Below, in pieces: positions 35,510 to 43,408 of a DNA stretch of 64,000 nt (positions within the stretch are counted from its first letter, which is position 1; every line of letters begins with the position of its first letter). Source of the stretch: Streptomyces bungoensis (lineage in GTDB: Bacteria > Actinomycetota > Actinomycetes > Streptomycetales > Streptomycetaceae); the NCBI RefSeq assembly GCF_001514215.1, contig NZ_KQ948862.1, positions 62,001 to 126,000 on the forward strand, given 5' to 3'. Both the position numbers and the translations under genes were made by a program. The notes under the pieces were generated by a model, which saw nothing but the letters and a program-made list of their open reading frames with translations, made no database searches and was not told where the DNA came from.

Positions 35510-36136
35510 ATGGGACACCGTGAGGATCTGCTCGAAGGCGCCAAGCGCTGCCTGCTGGAGAAGGGCTTCGCGCGCACCACCGCGCGGGACGTCGTGAAGG
35601 CGTCGGGGACCAACCTGGCCTCGATCGGCTACCACTACGGCTCGAAGGACGCGCTGCTCGCCCAGGCGTACGTGTCCCTGGTCGAGGAGATGTCCGAGGC
35701 CTTCGACGGCGGCGCGGACGCCGGTGTCACGGCCGCCCCGGGCTCGCTCGAGCGGTTCCAGGAGGTGTGGTCGAACATCATCGCCACCATGCGCGAGCCC
35801 GGTTCGATCTGGCGGCTGAGCGCCGAGATCGCGGTCATGGGCGACCAGTTGCCCGAGGTGCGCGACCATCTGGCGCGGGCCCAGCGGGAGGGCTCGCGCG
35901 GCTTCGTCGCGCTGATGACGGGCGCGGCGGAGGAGGACGTCCCCGAGGACGTCGTCGACACCCTCGGCAGCTTCTACACCGTCCTGATGACCGGCCTCAT
36001 CACGCTGTGGACGTTCGACCCGAAGACCGCGCCGGGCGCGGACCAGCTCACCGCGGGCCTGCGGCAGGTCATCGAGGCGGCGGGCACGGAGCCGGCGGGC
36101 CCGGATGCGGCGGGCACGGAGCCGGCGGGCCGCTGA
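35510..36136 (+). CDS. TetR-family repressor of the efflux gene
   Basis: 208 residues. The helix-turn-helix is in the first 50 (LLEGAKRCLLEKGFARTTAR, then DVVKASGTNLASIGYHYGSK). The C-terminal domain ends in a low-complexity Gly/Pro/Ala tail with a repeated AGTEPAG motif (two copies). Divergent from the DHA2 transporter, so probably a drug-responsive local repressor. Its stop is 6 bp from the convergent PucR gene. Confidence 0.9.
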   Translation: MGHREDLLEGAKRCLLEKGFARTTARDVVKASGTNLASIGYHYGSKDALLAQAYVSLVEEMSEAFDGGADAGVTAAPGSLERFQEVWSNIIATMREPGSIWRLSAEIAVMGDQLPEVRDHLARAQREGSRGFVALMTGAAEEDVPEDVVDTLGSFYTVLMTGLITLWTFDPKTAPGADQLTAGLRQVIEAAGTEPAGPDAAGTEPAGR

Positions 36137-36142
36137 GGCGGC

Positions 36143-37432
36143 TCACAGCCGCGCCCGCTTCAGCGCCATGTGCAGCAGCAGCCGGTCCTCCCCGTCGTCG
36201 AGGTCCAGGCCGGTGAGCTGCTCGACGCGGGAGAGGCGGTAGTACAGGGTCTGCCGGTGCACGCCCAGTTCGGCGGCCGTGCGGCCGGCCTGGCCCGCGC
36301 AGTCGAGGTAGACCTCGGCGGTGCGGGCCAGCTCGCGGTGGGCGGGGGACAGCAGCGGGCCGACCGCCGGGTCCTGGACGGAGTCCGGCGGCAGCGCGGT
36401 CAGCAACCGGTACGGCCCGATGGCCGCCCACTGGGCGACCGGCCCGAACCGCGGCTCGGCCAGCGCGGCGCGCGCGGCGGCCGCGGCCTCCAGCCACACC
36501 GCGCCCAGGTCGGCGAGGCCGGTGCGCGGATCACCCACCCCGGCGACGCACTCGGCGCCCGGGGCGGCCCGGACCGCCCCGGTGAGCCCGGCGGCGGCCG
36601 CCGCCGCCACCCGGGCCCCGGCCCCACGGGCCGCGCTCCCCGGCGCCCCGCGCGCCTCCTCGGCCTCCTTCAGCACCCGCGTTGCCGCCGCCAGCGCCGG
36701 TGTGCTCGCCTCCGTGCTCCGCAGCCGCACCAGCAGCGCCAGGCTCTGCCCCGACACCCCCCACGGCAGCGTGCACAGCGCCGAGGTGTGCGGGATCGCC
36801 CGGGCGGCGGGCGCGTCGTCCGGGTCGGCCGACGGCCAGGGGGCCACGCACACCAGGGTGTGCGGGCCGTCCGCGCGCGGGCCCAGGGCCGTACGCAGCT
36901 CCGCCACCGCCATGTCCTGCTGCCAGCCGTGCTCCGCGGTGAGCACCTGGCGCAGCTCCCGGCTCAGCCCGGCCCCGGCCTCCGCCTCGTCCGCGAGCAG
37001 CGCGCCGATCCGCCCGGTCACCTGCATGGCGGCGGCCAGCTGCGCGTCCGTCGGGCCCGGATCGTCGTCCAGGAGCCAGACGTAGCCGAGGACGACACCC
37101 CGGTGGCGTACCGGCAGGCAGACGCGCCCCCGGTACACCCCGGCCTCGGGGGTCGGCGGGATGCGCACCGGGCCCGTGGCCCGCGTGATGCCGAAGCCCT
37201 CGAACCAGGACCGGACGGCCGCCGTGGAGCGCCGGGTCAGGATCGAGCGGGTGCGCACCGGGTCCAGCGCCGAGGGGTCCAGGTCCCCCTCGCTGTCGTA
37301 CGCGCCGAAGGCGATCAGTTCGAAGTCGCGGTTCTCCAGGGTCGCCGGAGCTCCCAGCAGCTCCGAGATCTCGTCCACCAGCTCCTGGTAGTCAGCCCTG
37401 TGCTCCGGCGTCACCCGGGCATTGTCCCTCAT
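36143..37432 (-). CDS. PucR/CdaR-type regulator of proline catabolism
   Basis: 429 residues from ATG 37432 (AAGGG 9 nt upstream; ATG 37453 is an alternative). The N-terminal half is GAF-like (AYDSEGDLDPSALDPVRTRS, then YVWLLDDDPGPTDAQ). The C-terminal PucR-type helix-turn-helix is AAELGVHRQTLYYRLSRVEQ followed by LTGLDL. It is transcribed away from proline dehydrogenase, and such regulators typically activate the adjacent proline-degradation genes in response to proline. That role is inferred from position. Confidence 0.85.
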   Translation of the reverse strand: MRDNARVTPEHRADYQELVDEISELLGAPATLENRDFELIAFGAYDSEGDLDPSALDPVRTRSILTRRSTAAVRSWFEGFGITRATGPVRIPPTPEAGVYRGRVCLPVRHRGVVLGYVWLLDDDPGPTDAQLAAAMQVTGRIGALLADEAEAGAGLSRELRQVLTAEHGWQQDMAVAELRTALGPRADGPHTLVCVAPWPSADPDDAPAARAIPHTSALCTLPWGVSGQSLALLVRLRSTEASTPALAAATRVLKEAEEARGAPGSAARGAGARVAAAAAAGLTGAVRAAPGAECVAGVGDPRTGLADLGAVWLEAAAAARAALAEPRFGPVAQWAAIGPYRLLTALPPDSVQDPAVGPLLSPAHRELARTAEVYLDCAGQAGRTAAELGVHRQTLYYRLSRVEQLTGLDLDDGEDRLLLHMALKRARL

Positions 37433-37481
37433 GACCCGGCGCCCTTCATACATCTGTCTGAGATCCGGCGCACGGATGCGT

Positions 37482-37491
37482 GACAGCTGTC
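37482..37491. promoter_or_regulatory. Short dyad in the pucR / PRODH gap
   Basis: GACAGCTGTC is a perfect 10-bp palindrome in the 161-bp region between the divergent regulator (start 37432) and proline dehydrogenase (start 37594). It is a possible regulator site; a dyad this short could be chance. Confidence 0.3.
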
Positions 37492-37593
37492 GATGGCCGA
37501 CGATCGGGGCAGTCCGTAGGTTTCACGGTGGTTCTCCGTGCCGTACCCGCATCGTGGTGGTCGGCCGTCCTTGGTGCTCTGTGGAGGTGCCCC

Positions 37594-38574
37594 GTGCTGG
37601 GTCCCGTGATTCTCGCCGCGTCGCGCAGCGACCGGATGCGACGCCTGATCTCGGCGGCCCCGGTGACCAAGCAGGTCGTGGACCGCTTCATCCCCGGTGA
37701 GACCGTGACCGACATCGTCCCGATCGTCGAGGAGCTCACGGCCAAGGGCCTGGAGCTGACGATGGACGTCGTCGGCGAGGACATCACCACCCCGGAGCAG
37801 GCCGCCGCCGCCCGCGACGCCTACCTGGCGCTGATCGACCACCTCGCGACGCTGGAGCTCGGCGAGAAGGTCGAGATGTCCGTCAAGCTCTCCATGTTCG
37901 GTCAGGCCCTCCCGTCACCCACCACCGCCCTGTTCGAAGGGCCCTCCGGGCCCACCCCTGCATTCCAAGGCGGCCACGAACTCGCCCTCGCCAACGTCCG
38001 CCCGGTCGTCGAGGCCGCCGCCGCCATCGGCACGACGGTCACGCTCGACGCCGAGGACCACACCACCCTCGACTCGATGTTCGCCATCCACGAGGAGCTG
38101 CGGAAGGACTTCCCGCAGACCGGCTGCGTCATCCAGGCCTACCTCTTCCGCACCGAGTCCGACGCCCGCCGCCTCGCCGCCGCCGGCAGCCGCGTCCGCC
38201 TGGTGAAGGGCGCCTACAAGGAGCCCGCCGAGGTCGCGTACCAGCAGAAGCACGAGATCGACAAGGCCTATGTGCGCATCCTGAAGGTGCTGATGGAGGG
38301 CGAGGGCTACCCGATGGTCGGGTCCCACGACCCGCGCCTGATCTCCATCGCCCAGGAACTGGCCCACCGGGCCGGGCGCAAGATGGACGAGTACGAGTTC
38401 CAGATGCTGTACGGCATCCGCGGCGACGAGCACCTGCGGCTGGCCGCCGAGGGCCACCGCATGCGCGTCTACACCGCCTACGGCACCGACTGGTACGGCT
38501 ACTTCATGCGCCGTCTCGCGGAGAAGCCGGCGAACCTCCGGTTCTTCCTCCGCAGCATGGTCAGCAAGGGCTGA
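37594..38574 (+). CDS. Proline dehydrogenase, monofunctional, with an unusual insertion
   Basis: 326 residues from GTG 37594 (GGAGG 6 nt upstream). FAD-dependent oxidation of proline to pyrroline-5-carboxylate. The barrel motifs are GLELTMDVVGEDI near residue 50, EMSVKLSMFGQAL near 95, LDAEDHTTLD, RLVKGAYKEPAEVAY near 208, GSHDPRLI and the C-terminal YGTDWYGYFMRRLAEKPAN with its FAD/proline residues. The usual sequence continues from FGQAL directly to GGHELALAN; here about 19 extra residues (SPTTALFEGPSGPTPAFQ and neighbours) are inserted in frame at 37911-37970. Operon with P5C dehydrogenase 39 nt downstream. Confidence 0.92.
   Translation: MLGPVILAASRSDRMRRLISAAPVTKQVVDRFIPGETVTDIVPIVEELTAKGLELTMDVVGEDITTPEQAAAARDAYLALIDHLATLELGEKVEMSVKLSMFGQALPSPTTALFEGPSGPTPAFQGGHELALANVRPVVEAAAAIGTTVTLDAEDHTTLDSMFAIHEELRKDFPQTGCVIQAYLFRTESDARRLAAAGSRVRLVKGAYKEPAEVAYQQKHEIDKAYVRILKVLMEGEGYPMVGSHDPRLISIAQELAHRAGRKMDEYEFQMLYGIRGDEHLRLAAEGHRMRVYTAYGTDWYGYFMRRLAEKPANLRFFLRSMVSKG
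37911..37970 (+). repeat. 60-bp in-frame insertion in proline dehydrogenase gene
   Basis: A GC-rich stretch containing GCCCT-GTTCGA-AGGGC and two GGGCCC-type dyads interrupts a conserved motif and keeps the frame. Its codon choice (CCT, GCA, CAA, TTC GAA) is unlike the flanking gene. It resembles a small palindromic element captured in a coding region. I have not been able to compare it with other genomic copies. Confidence 0.45.
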
Positions 38575-38613
38575 GCCCGCAACACCCGCTCACGATCAAG
38601 GAGTTCGGATCTC

Positions 38614-40245
38614 ATGGACGCTGTGACCCAGGTCCCCACCCCCGTCAACGAGCCGGTGCACGGCTACGCCCCCGGCTCGCCCGAGCGCGCCCGGCTGGAG
38701 GCCAAGCTCAAGGAGCTGGCCGAGAACCCGATCGACCTGCCCTGCACCATCGGCGGCGAGCGGCGCATGGGCGGCGGCGAGGTCTTCGAGGTCGTCCAGC
38801 CGCACAACCACAAGGCCGTCCTCGGCACCGGCCGCCACGCCACGCGGCAGGACGCCCAGGACGCGATCGACGCGGCCCTGGCCGCCGCGCCGGCCTGGCG
38901 CGCGATGGCCTTCGACGACCGCGCGGCGATCATCCTGCGCGCCGCCGAGCTGCTGGCCGGCCCCTGGCGCGAGACCATCGCCGCCTCCACCATGCTCGGC
39001 CAGTCCAAGACCGCCCAGCAGGCCGAGATCGACTCCCCGTGCGAGCTGGTCGACTTCTGGCGCTTCAACGTCCACTACGCCCGCCAGATCCTGGCCGAGC
39101 AGCCCCCGGCGAACTCCCCGGGCGTGTGGAACCGCCTGGACCACCGCCCGCTGGAGGGCTTCGTCTACGCGATCACGCCGTTCAACTTCAGCGCCATCGC
39201 GGCCAACCTGCCCACCGCGCCCGCGCTGATGGGCAACGTCGTGGTCTGGAAGCCGTCGCCGACCCAGACCCACGCCGCCGTCCTCCTCATGCGGCTGCTG
39301 GAGGAGGCGGGCCTGCCCAAGGGCGTCATCAACCTCGTCACCGGCGACGGCATCGCCGTCTCCGAGGTCGCCCTGAACCACCGCGACCTGGCGGGCATCC
39401 ACTTCACCGGCTCGACCAAGACCTTCCAGTACCTGTGGAAGACGGTCGGCAACAACATCGAGAAGTACCGCGCCTACCCGCGCCTGGTCGGCGAGACCGG
39501 CGGCAAGGACTTCGTCGTCGCCCACCCGAGCGCCGACCGCGCCGTCCTGAAGACGGCCCTGACCCGCGGCGCCTTCGAGTACCAGGGCCAGAAGTGCAGC
39601 GCCACCTCCCGCGCCTACATCCCGGCCTCCATCTGGAACTCGGGCTTCAAGGAGGAGTTCGCCGCCGAGGTCGACCACCTGACGATGGGGGATGTCACCG
39701 ACCTGTCCAACTTCATGGGCGCGGTCATCGACGAGCGCTCCTTCGCCAAGAACAAGGCGGCGATCGACCGGGCCAAGGACGACCCGTCCTGCACGATCGT
39801 CGCGGGCGGCAGCTACGACGACTCGGTCGGCTACTTCGTCCGCCCGACCGTCATCGAGTGCACCGACCCGGAGAACGAGGTGTTCACCACCGAGTACTTC
39901 GGCCCGATCCTCGCCGTGCATGTCTACGAGGACGAGAAGTACGAGGAGATGCTGACCCAGATGGAGTCGGTGTCGGACTACGCCCTGACCGGCTCGGTCA
40001 TCGCCAACGACCGTGCGGCGGCGGCGTACACGATGGAGAAGCTCCGCTACGCGGCCGGCAACTTCTACATCAACGACAAGTCGACCGGCGCCGTCGTCGG
40101 CCAGCAGCCCTTCGGCGGCGGCCGCGCCTCCGGCACCGACGACAAGGCCGGCGCCCCGCAGAACCTGATGCGCTGGACGCTGACCCGCGCCATCAAGGAG
40201 ACCCTGGTCCCGCCGACCGACTACACGTACCCGCACATGGGCTGA
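38614..40245 (+). CDS. 1-pyrroline-5-carboxylate dehydrogenase
   Basis: 543 residues of the aldehyde dehydrogenase family (RocA-like, TIGR01236). It oxidises glutamate semialdehyde to glutamate. NAD-site motifs are AITPFNFSAIAANL near residue 190 and FTGSTKTFQYLWK near 270; the catalytic Glu is in GETGGKDF near 293 and the catalytic Cys in YQGQKCSATSR near 327. With the upstream gene it degrades proline to glutamate. AAGGAG precedes the ATG. A hairpin terminator follows at 40261. Confidence 0.95.
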   Translation: MDAVTQVPTPVNEPVHGYAPGSPERARLEAKLKELAENPIDLPCTIGGERRMGGGEVFEVVQPHNHKAVLGTGRHATRQDAQDAIDAALAAAPAWRAMAFDDRAAIILRAAELLAGPWRETIAASTMLGQSKTAQQAEIDSPCELVDFWRFNVHYARQILAEQPPANSPGVWNRLDHRPLEGFVYAITPFNFSAIAANLPTAPALMGNVVVWKPSPTQTHAAVLLMRLLEEAGLPKGVINLVTGDGIAVSEVALNHRDLAGIHFTGSTKTFQYLWKTVGNNIEKYRAYPRLVGETGGKDFVVAHPSADRAVLKTALTRGAFEYQGQKCSATSRAYIPASIWNSGFKEEFAAEVDHLTMGDVTDLSNFMGAVIDERSFAKNKAAIDRAKDDPSCTIVAGGSYDDSVGYFVRPTVIECTDPENEVFTTEYFGPILAVHVYEDEKYEEMLTQMESVSDYALTGSVIANDRAAAAYTMEKLRYAAGNFYINDKSTGAVVGQQPFGGGRASGTDDKAGAPQNLMRWTLTRAIKETLVPPTDYTYPHMG

Positions 40246-40260
40246 CAGCCCCCCGCCGAC

Positions 40261-40302
40261 ACGGGCCGGGAAGCCTGACTCCGAGCAGGCTTCCCGGCCC
40301 GT
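40261..40302 (+). terminator. Terminator after P5C dehydrogenase
   Basis: A 17-bp perfect stem, ACGGGCCGGGAAGCCTG / CAGGCTTCCCGGCCCGT, with an 8-nt loop, 15 nt after the stop codon. Confidence 0.88.
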
Positions 40303-40507
40303 CGCCATGTCTCCGCCCGATGAAGAACCCCAGGTCACGGAGGTTCGGCTTGATTCTCCGTCTCAGATAGTAGGAAGTCCGAGTAATTGTGCAGACAGGT
40401 GCGGGCCGCTCCCTTACTTTTGTAGGAGCCGAACGTCTCGCTCGATCCAGCGAATGGCGGTCGTGAGCCGGGCCCCGTGCAGGCAACCCCTGCGGCCCCC
40501 ACTCCCC

Positions 40508-40551
40508 GCCCCTTACGGGGGCACCTCCCACGCCTTTCGGGCAGTGGGGGA
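40508..40551. repeat. Small palindromic element upstream of 43-aa gene
   Basis: Tandem G/C blocks ACGGGGGCACCT, then CCCACGCC-TTTC-GGGCAGTGGG, form an imperfect hairpin. From memory, similar GGGGGCACCTCCCA elements recur between genes in Streptomyces. It is related in style, not in sequence, to the element in the cupin gene. Confidence 0.4.
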
Positions 40552-40605
40552 GTCTCGCACCCTCCCTGTGCCGTACTCGACGCTCTTTCGAAGGAGTCGA
40601 TTCCC

Positions 40606-40737
40606 ATGGCCGAGACGACCGTCCGCCGCCGTGTCCGCCACGCGACCCGCGCGAGCGAGTCCGACCGCAAGAACGCCGCCGCCGCCCTGCAGCGCGCCCT
40701 CGACCGCCGCGACAACGGCGGACAGACCGGCCACTGA
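40606..40737 (+). CDS. Small basic conserved protein (43 aa)
   Basis: MAETTVRRRVRHATRASESD and then an Ala/Arg helix (AAAALQRALDRRDNGG). AAGGAG lies 9 nt before the ATG and the gene is bracketed by terminators at 40261 and 40775, so it is a single-gene transcript. It has no membrane segment. Similar short proteins occur in Streptomyces from memory; the function is unknown. The basic helix would suit binding to RNA, DNA or a partner protein. Confidence 0.65.
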   Translation: MAETTVRRRVRHATRASESDRKNAAAALQRALDRRDNGGQTGH

Positions 40738-40774
40738 GCCGGGCGCCCGCCCGCAAGGCGCTGCCCGACACGGC

Positions 40775-40797
40775 CGCTGTCCGCATCGCGGACAGCG
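40775..40797 (+). terminator. Terminator before leuB
   Basis: CGCTGTCCGC-ATC-GCGGACAGCG, a 10-bp perfect stem with a 3-nt loop. It separates the 43-residue gene from leuB. Confidence 0.75.
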
Positions 40798-40833
40798 CAT
40801 GTCATCACCTGGGACGAGGAGTAGGGTGCCGAC

Positions 40834-41877
40834 ATGTCTCGCAGCATCAATCTCGCAGTGATCCCCGGTGACGGCATCGGCCAGGAGGTCGTGGCCGAGG
40901 GTCTGAAGGTCCTCTCCGCCGTCCTGCCGCAGGATGTGAAGCTGGAGACCAAGGAGTACGACTTCGGCGCCAAGCGCTACCACGCCACCGGTGAGACCCT
41001 CACCGACGCCGACCTGGAGCAGCTCAAGCAGCACGACGCCATCCTGCTCGGCGCCATCGGCGACCCGGGCGTGCCCTCCGGTGTCCTGGAGCGCGGCTTC
41101 CTGCTCAAACTCCGTTTCGCCTTCGACCACCACGTCAACCTCCGTCCGAGCAAGCTGCTCCCGGGTGTGGCGACCCCGCTCGCCGGCCAGCCGGAGATCG
41201 ACTTCGTGGTCGTCCGCGAGGGCACCGAGGGCCCCTACACGGGCAACGGCGGCACCATCCGCAAGGGCACCGAGCACGAGGTCGCCACCGAGGTCTCCGT
41301 CAACACCGCGTACGGTGTCGAGCGCGTGGTCCGCGACGCCTTCGCCCGGGCCCAGGCGCGCCCGCGCAAGAAGCTCACGCTGGTCCACAAGAACAACGTG
41401 CTGACCTTCGCCGGACACCTGTGGACGAACGTCTTCAACCGGGTGGCCCGGGAGTTCCCCGAGGTCACCACCGACTACATCCACGTCGACGCGGCGACGA
41501 TCTACCTGGTCACCGACCCCGGCCGCTTCGACGTCATCGTCACGGACAACCTCTTCGGCGACATCATCACCGACCTCGCCGCGGCCGTCTCCGGCGGCAT
41601 CGGCGTGGCCGCCTCCGGCAACATCAACCCCAGCCGTGAGTTCCCGTCCATGTTCGAGCCGGTCCACGGCTCGGCCCCGGACATCGCCGGCCAGGGCAAG
41701 GCCGACCCCACCGCCACGGTCCTGTCCGTCGCCCTGCTGCTGCGTCACCTCGGCTACGACACGGAGGCCGACCGCATCGACGCCGCGGTCACCGCCGACC
41801 TCACGGAGCGGGCCGCGGGGCCCGCCCGCAGCACCTCCGAGATCGGCGACGCGCTCGCCGTACGCGTAGCCGGCTGA
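40834..41877 (+). CDS. leuB: 3-isopropylmalate dehydrogenase
   Basis: 347 residues; oxidative decarboxylation in leucine synthesis. IPGDGIGQEVV near residue 10, the substrate arginines in LLKLRFAFDHHVNLRPSKL near 90, VREGTEGPYTG near 128, HVDAATIYL near 222, NLFGDIITDLAAA near 245 and the NAD loop EPVHGSAPDIAGQGKADPTA near 275 are all present. The VHGSAPDIAG loop and the absence of the isocitrate-type substrate loop support LeuB. The SD is GAGGAG. Confidence 0.96.
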   Translation: MSRSINLAVIPGDGIGQEVVAEGLKVLSAVLPQDVKLETKEYDFGAKRYHATGETLTDADLEQLKQHDAILLGAIGDPGVPSGVLERGFLLKLRFAFDHHVNLRPSKLLPGVATPLAGQPEIDFVVVREGTEGPYTGNGGTIRKGTEHEVATEVSVNTAYGVERVVRDAFARAQARPRKKLTLVHKNNVLTFAGHLWTNVFNRVAREFPEVTTDYIHVDAATIYLVTDPGRFDVIVTDNLFGDIITDLAAAVSGGIGVAASGNINPSREFPSMFEPVHGSAPDIAGQGKADPTATVLSVALLLRHLGYDTEADRIDAAVTADLTERAAGPARSTSEIGDALAVRVAG

Positions 41878-41894
41878 CCCGCCGCGCTCTCGCA

Positions 41895-41930
41895 GAAGCC
41901 GTCGGGTCGCAAACCGCGCCCGGCGGCTTC
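41895..41930 (+). terminator. Terminator after leuB
   Basis: GAAGCCG...CGGG and CCCG...CGGCTTC form an interrupted stem of about 12 bp between 41895 and 41930, ending 53 nt after the leuB stop. Confidence 0.65.
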
Positions 41931-42126
41931 TCCTGTGCCCCGCCGGGTGCCACCATCGACCACTGGGCCGCTTTCACCCCGATTCCGTCCGCTGCCGCCG
42001 CCGCGCGATAATCGAACGCGGAGCCGCGGTATGAGGGAAAGCTCGGACGTCCTAGGACCGGTCGCGAGACCGGTTCCGGGGGTGTGAGCGCGGCCCCGTC
42101 ACTACAACCCGGTGAAGGACAACCAC

Positions 42127-43215
42127 ATGACGACGCCCACGATCGAGCTCAAGCCCTCCGCCAGCCCGCTCGCCGCCGCAGAGCGCGAGGCGATCCTGGC
42201 CAGCCCCGGGTTCGGCCGCCACTTCACCGACCACATGGTGACGATCAGGTGGACCGAGGGCCGCGGCTGGCACGACGCGCAGCTCGTTCCGTACGGCCCG
42301 ATCTCCCTCGACCCCTCCACCCACGTCCTGCACTACGGCCAGGAGATCTTCGAGGGGCTCAAGGCGTACCGGCAGCCCGACGGCTCGATCGCGGTGTTCC
42401 GCCCCGAGGCCAACGCCCGCCGCTTCCGCAACTCCGCCCGCCGCATGGCCATGGCCGAGCTGCCCGAGGAGCTGTTCATCACCGCCCTGGACGCGCTGCT
42501 CACCCAGGACGCCGACTGGGTGCCGCCGCACGGCGGCGAGGAGTCCCTCTACCTGCGCCCGTTCATGTTCGCCACCGAGGCCGCGCTCGGCGTGCACCCC
42601 GCCAACGAGTACCTGTTCATGCTGATCGCCTCCCCCTCCGGCGCGTACTTCGCCGGCGGCGTCAAGCCGGTCACCATCTGGGTCTCCGAGGACCACGTCC
42701 GCGCCGTCCCGGGCGGCACGGGCGACGCCAAGACCGGCGGCAACTACGCCGCGTCCCTGCTGCCCCAGGCCGAGGCCGCCGCGCACGGCTGCGACCAGGT
42801 CGTCTACCTCGACGCGGTGACCCGCACCAAGGTCGAGGAGAGCGGCAGCATGAACGTCGCCTTCGTCTACGGCGACCGGATCGTCACCCCGGCGCTCACC
42901 GGCTCGATCCTCGAGGGCATCACCCGCGACTCGCTGCTCCAGGTCGCCCGCGACCTCGGCTACACCGCCGAGGAGGGTGTCATCACCCTCCAGCAGTGGC
43001 GTGAGGACGCCGCGTCCGGCGCCCTCACCGAGGTCTTCGCCTGCGGAACCGCCGCCGTGGTCACGCCCATCGGCCACGTCAAGACCAGGACGGACGGCTG
43101 GACCCACGGCGACGGCACGCCCGGCCCGGTCACCACGCGCCTGCGCGAGGCCCTGCTCGGCCTCCAGCGCGGCATGACCGAGGACCAGCACGGCTGGATG
43201 CACCGCATCGGCTGA
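42127..43215 (+). CDS. ilvE: Branched-chain amino-acid aminotransferase
   Basis: 362 residues from ATG 42127 (AAGGA 7 nt upstream). Fold-type IV PLP enzyme carrying out the last step of Val/Leu/Ile synthesis. LHYGQEIFEGLKAYR near 70, YLRPFMFATE near 143, the PLP lysine in GDAKTGGNYAASLLPQ near 202 and YLDAVTRTKVEESGSMN near 228 are conserved; EVFACGTAAVVTPIG binds the PLP phosphate. It is not adjacent to the ilvBNC operon and ends at its own terminator. Confidence 0.96.
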   Translation: MTTPTIELKPSASPLAAAEREAILASPGFGRHFTDHMVTIRWTEGRGWHDAQLVPYGPISLDPSTHVLHYGQEIFEGLKAYRQPDGSIAVFRPEANARRFRNSARRMAMAELPEELFITALDALLTQDADWVPPHGGEESLYLRPFMFATEAALGVHPANEYLFMLIASPSGAYFAGGVKPVTIWVSEDHVRAVPGGTGDAKTGGNYAASLLPQAEAAAHGCDQVVYLDAVTRTKVEESGSMNVAFVYGDRIVTPALTGSILEGITRDSLLQVARDLGYTAEEGVITLQQWREDAASGALTEVFACGTAAVVTPIGHVKTRTDGWTHGDGTPGPVTTRLREALLGLQRGMTEDQHGWMHRIG

Positions 43216-43232
43216 CGCCGCCGCTCGCACCT

Positions 43233-43272
43233 GAGGGCCGCCCCGGACGCATCGCCGTCCGGGGCGGCCCTC
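43233..43272 (+). terminator. Terminator after ilvE
   Basis: A 17-bp perfect stem, GAGGGCCGCCCCGGACG / CGTCCGGGGCGGCCCTC, with a 6-nt loop, 18 nt after the ilvE stop. Confidence 0.88.
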
Positions 43273-43293
43273 GTGCGTTCCGGGAGCTCTCGT

Positions 43294-43381
43294 GTTAGAA
43301 CGCTGTTCAATGACTACACCCATATCCGCTCCGTCATTGCTTCTCATCTCCCGCATCTGTGTTTAGAGTGGTGCTCTAAAC
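43294..43381. promoter_or_regulatory. Operator region of the urease operon
   Basis: GTTTAGAG-TGGTG-CTCTAAAC (43361-43381) is a perfect 8+8 inverted repeat ending 27 bp before the ureAB start. A weaker relative, GTTAGAACGCTGTTCAATG (43294-43312), shares TTAGA....G.TG.TC.A. The AT-rich dyads suit a TetR protein; the only one in this operon is its last gene (46889-47491). Confidence 0.65.
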
Positions 43382-43408
43382 CGAAGAGGGAACGAGAGGT
43401 GCCGCCCC

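Larger units (their letters stand above)
40246..40605. other. 360-bp non-coding region before small basic protein gene
   Basis: After the terminator (40261-40302) the DNA from about 40340 to 40430 is unusually AT-rich for the window (for example TAGTAGGAAGTCCGAGTAAT and TTACTTTTGTAGGA), the likely promoter area of the 43-residue gene, though I could not fit clear -35/-10 boxes. At 40508-40551 a GC-rich palindromic repeat follows. No ORF with coding character is visible. Confidence 0.5.

Noticed and set aside
37480..37593. Extended start of proline dehydrogenase at 37480
   Set aside because: The extra 38 residues have no family counterpart, while GTG 37594 has GGAGG at the right distance and starts at the usual VLGPVILAASRS.
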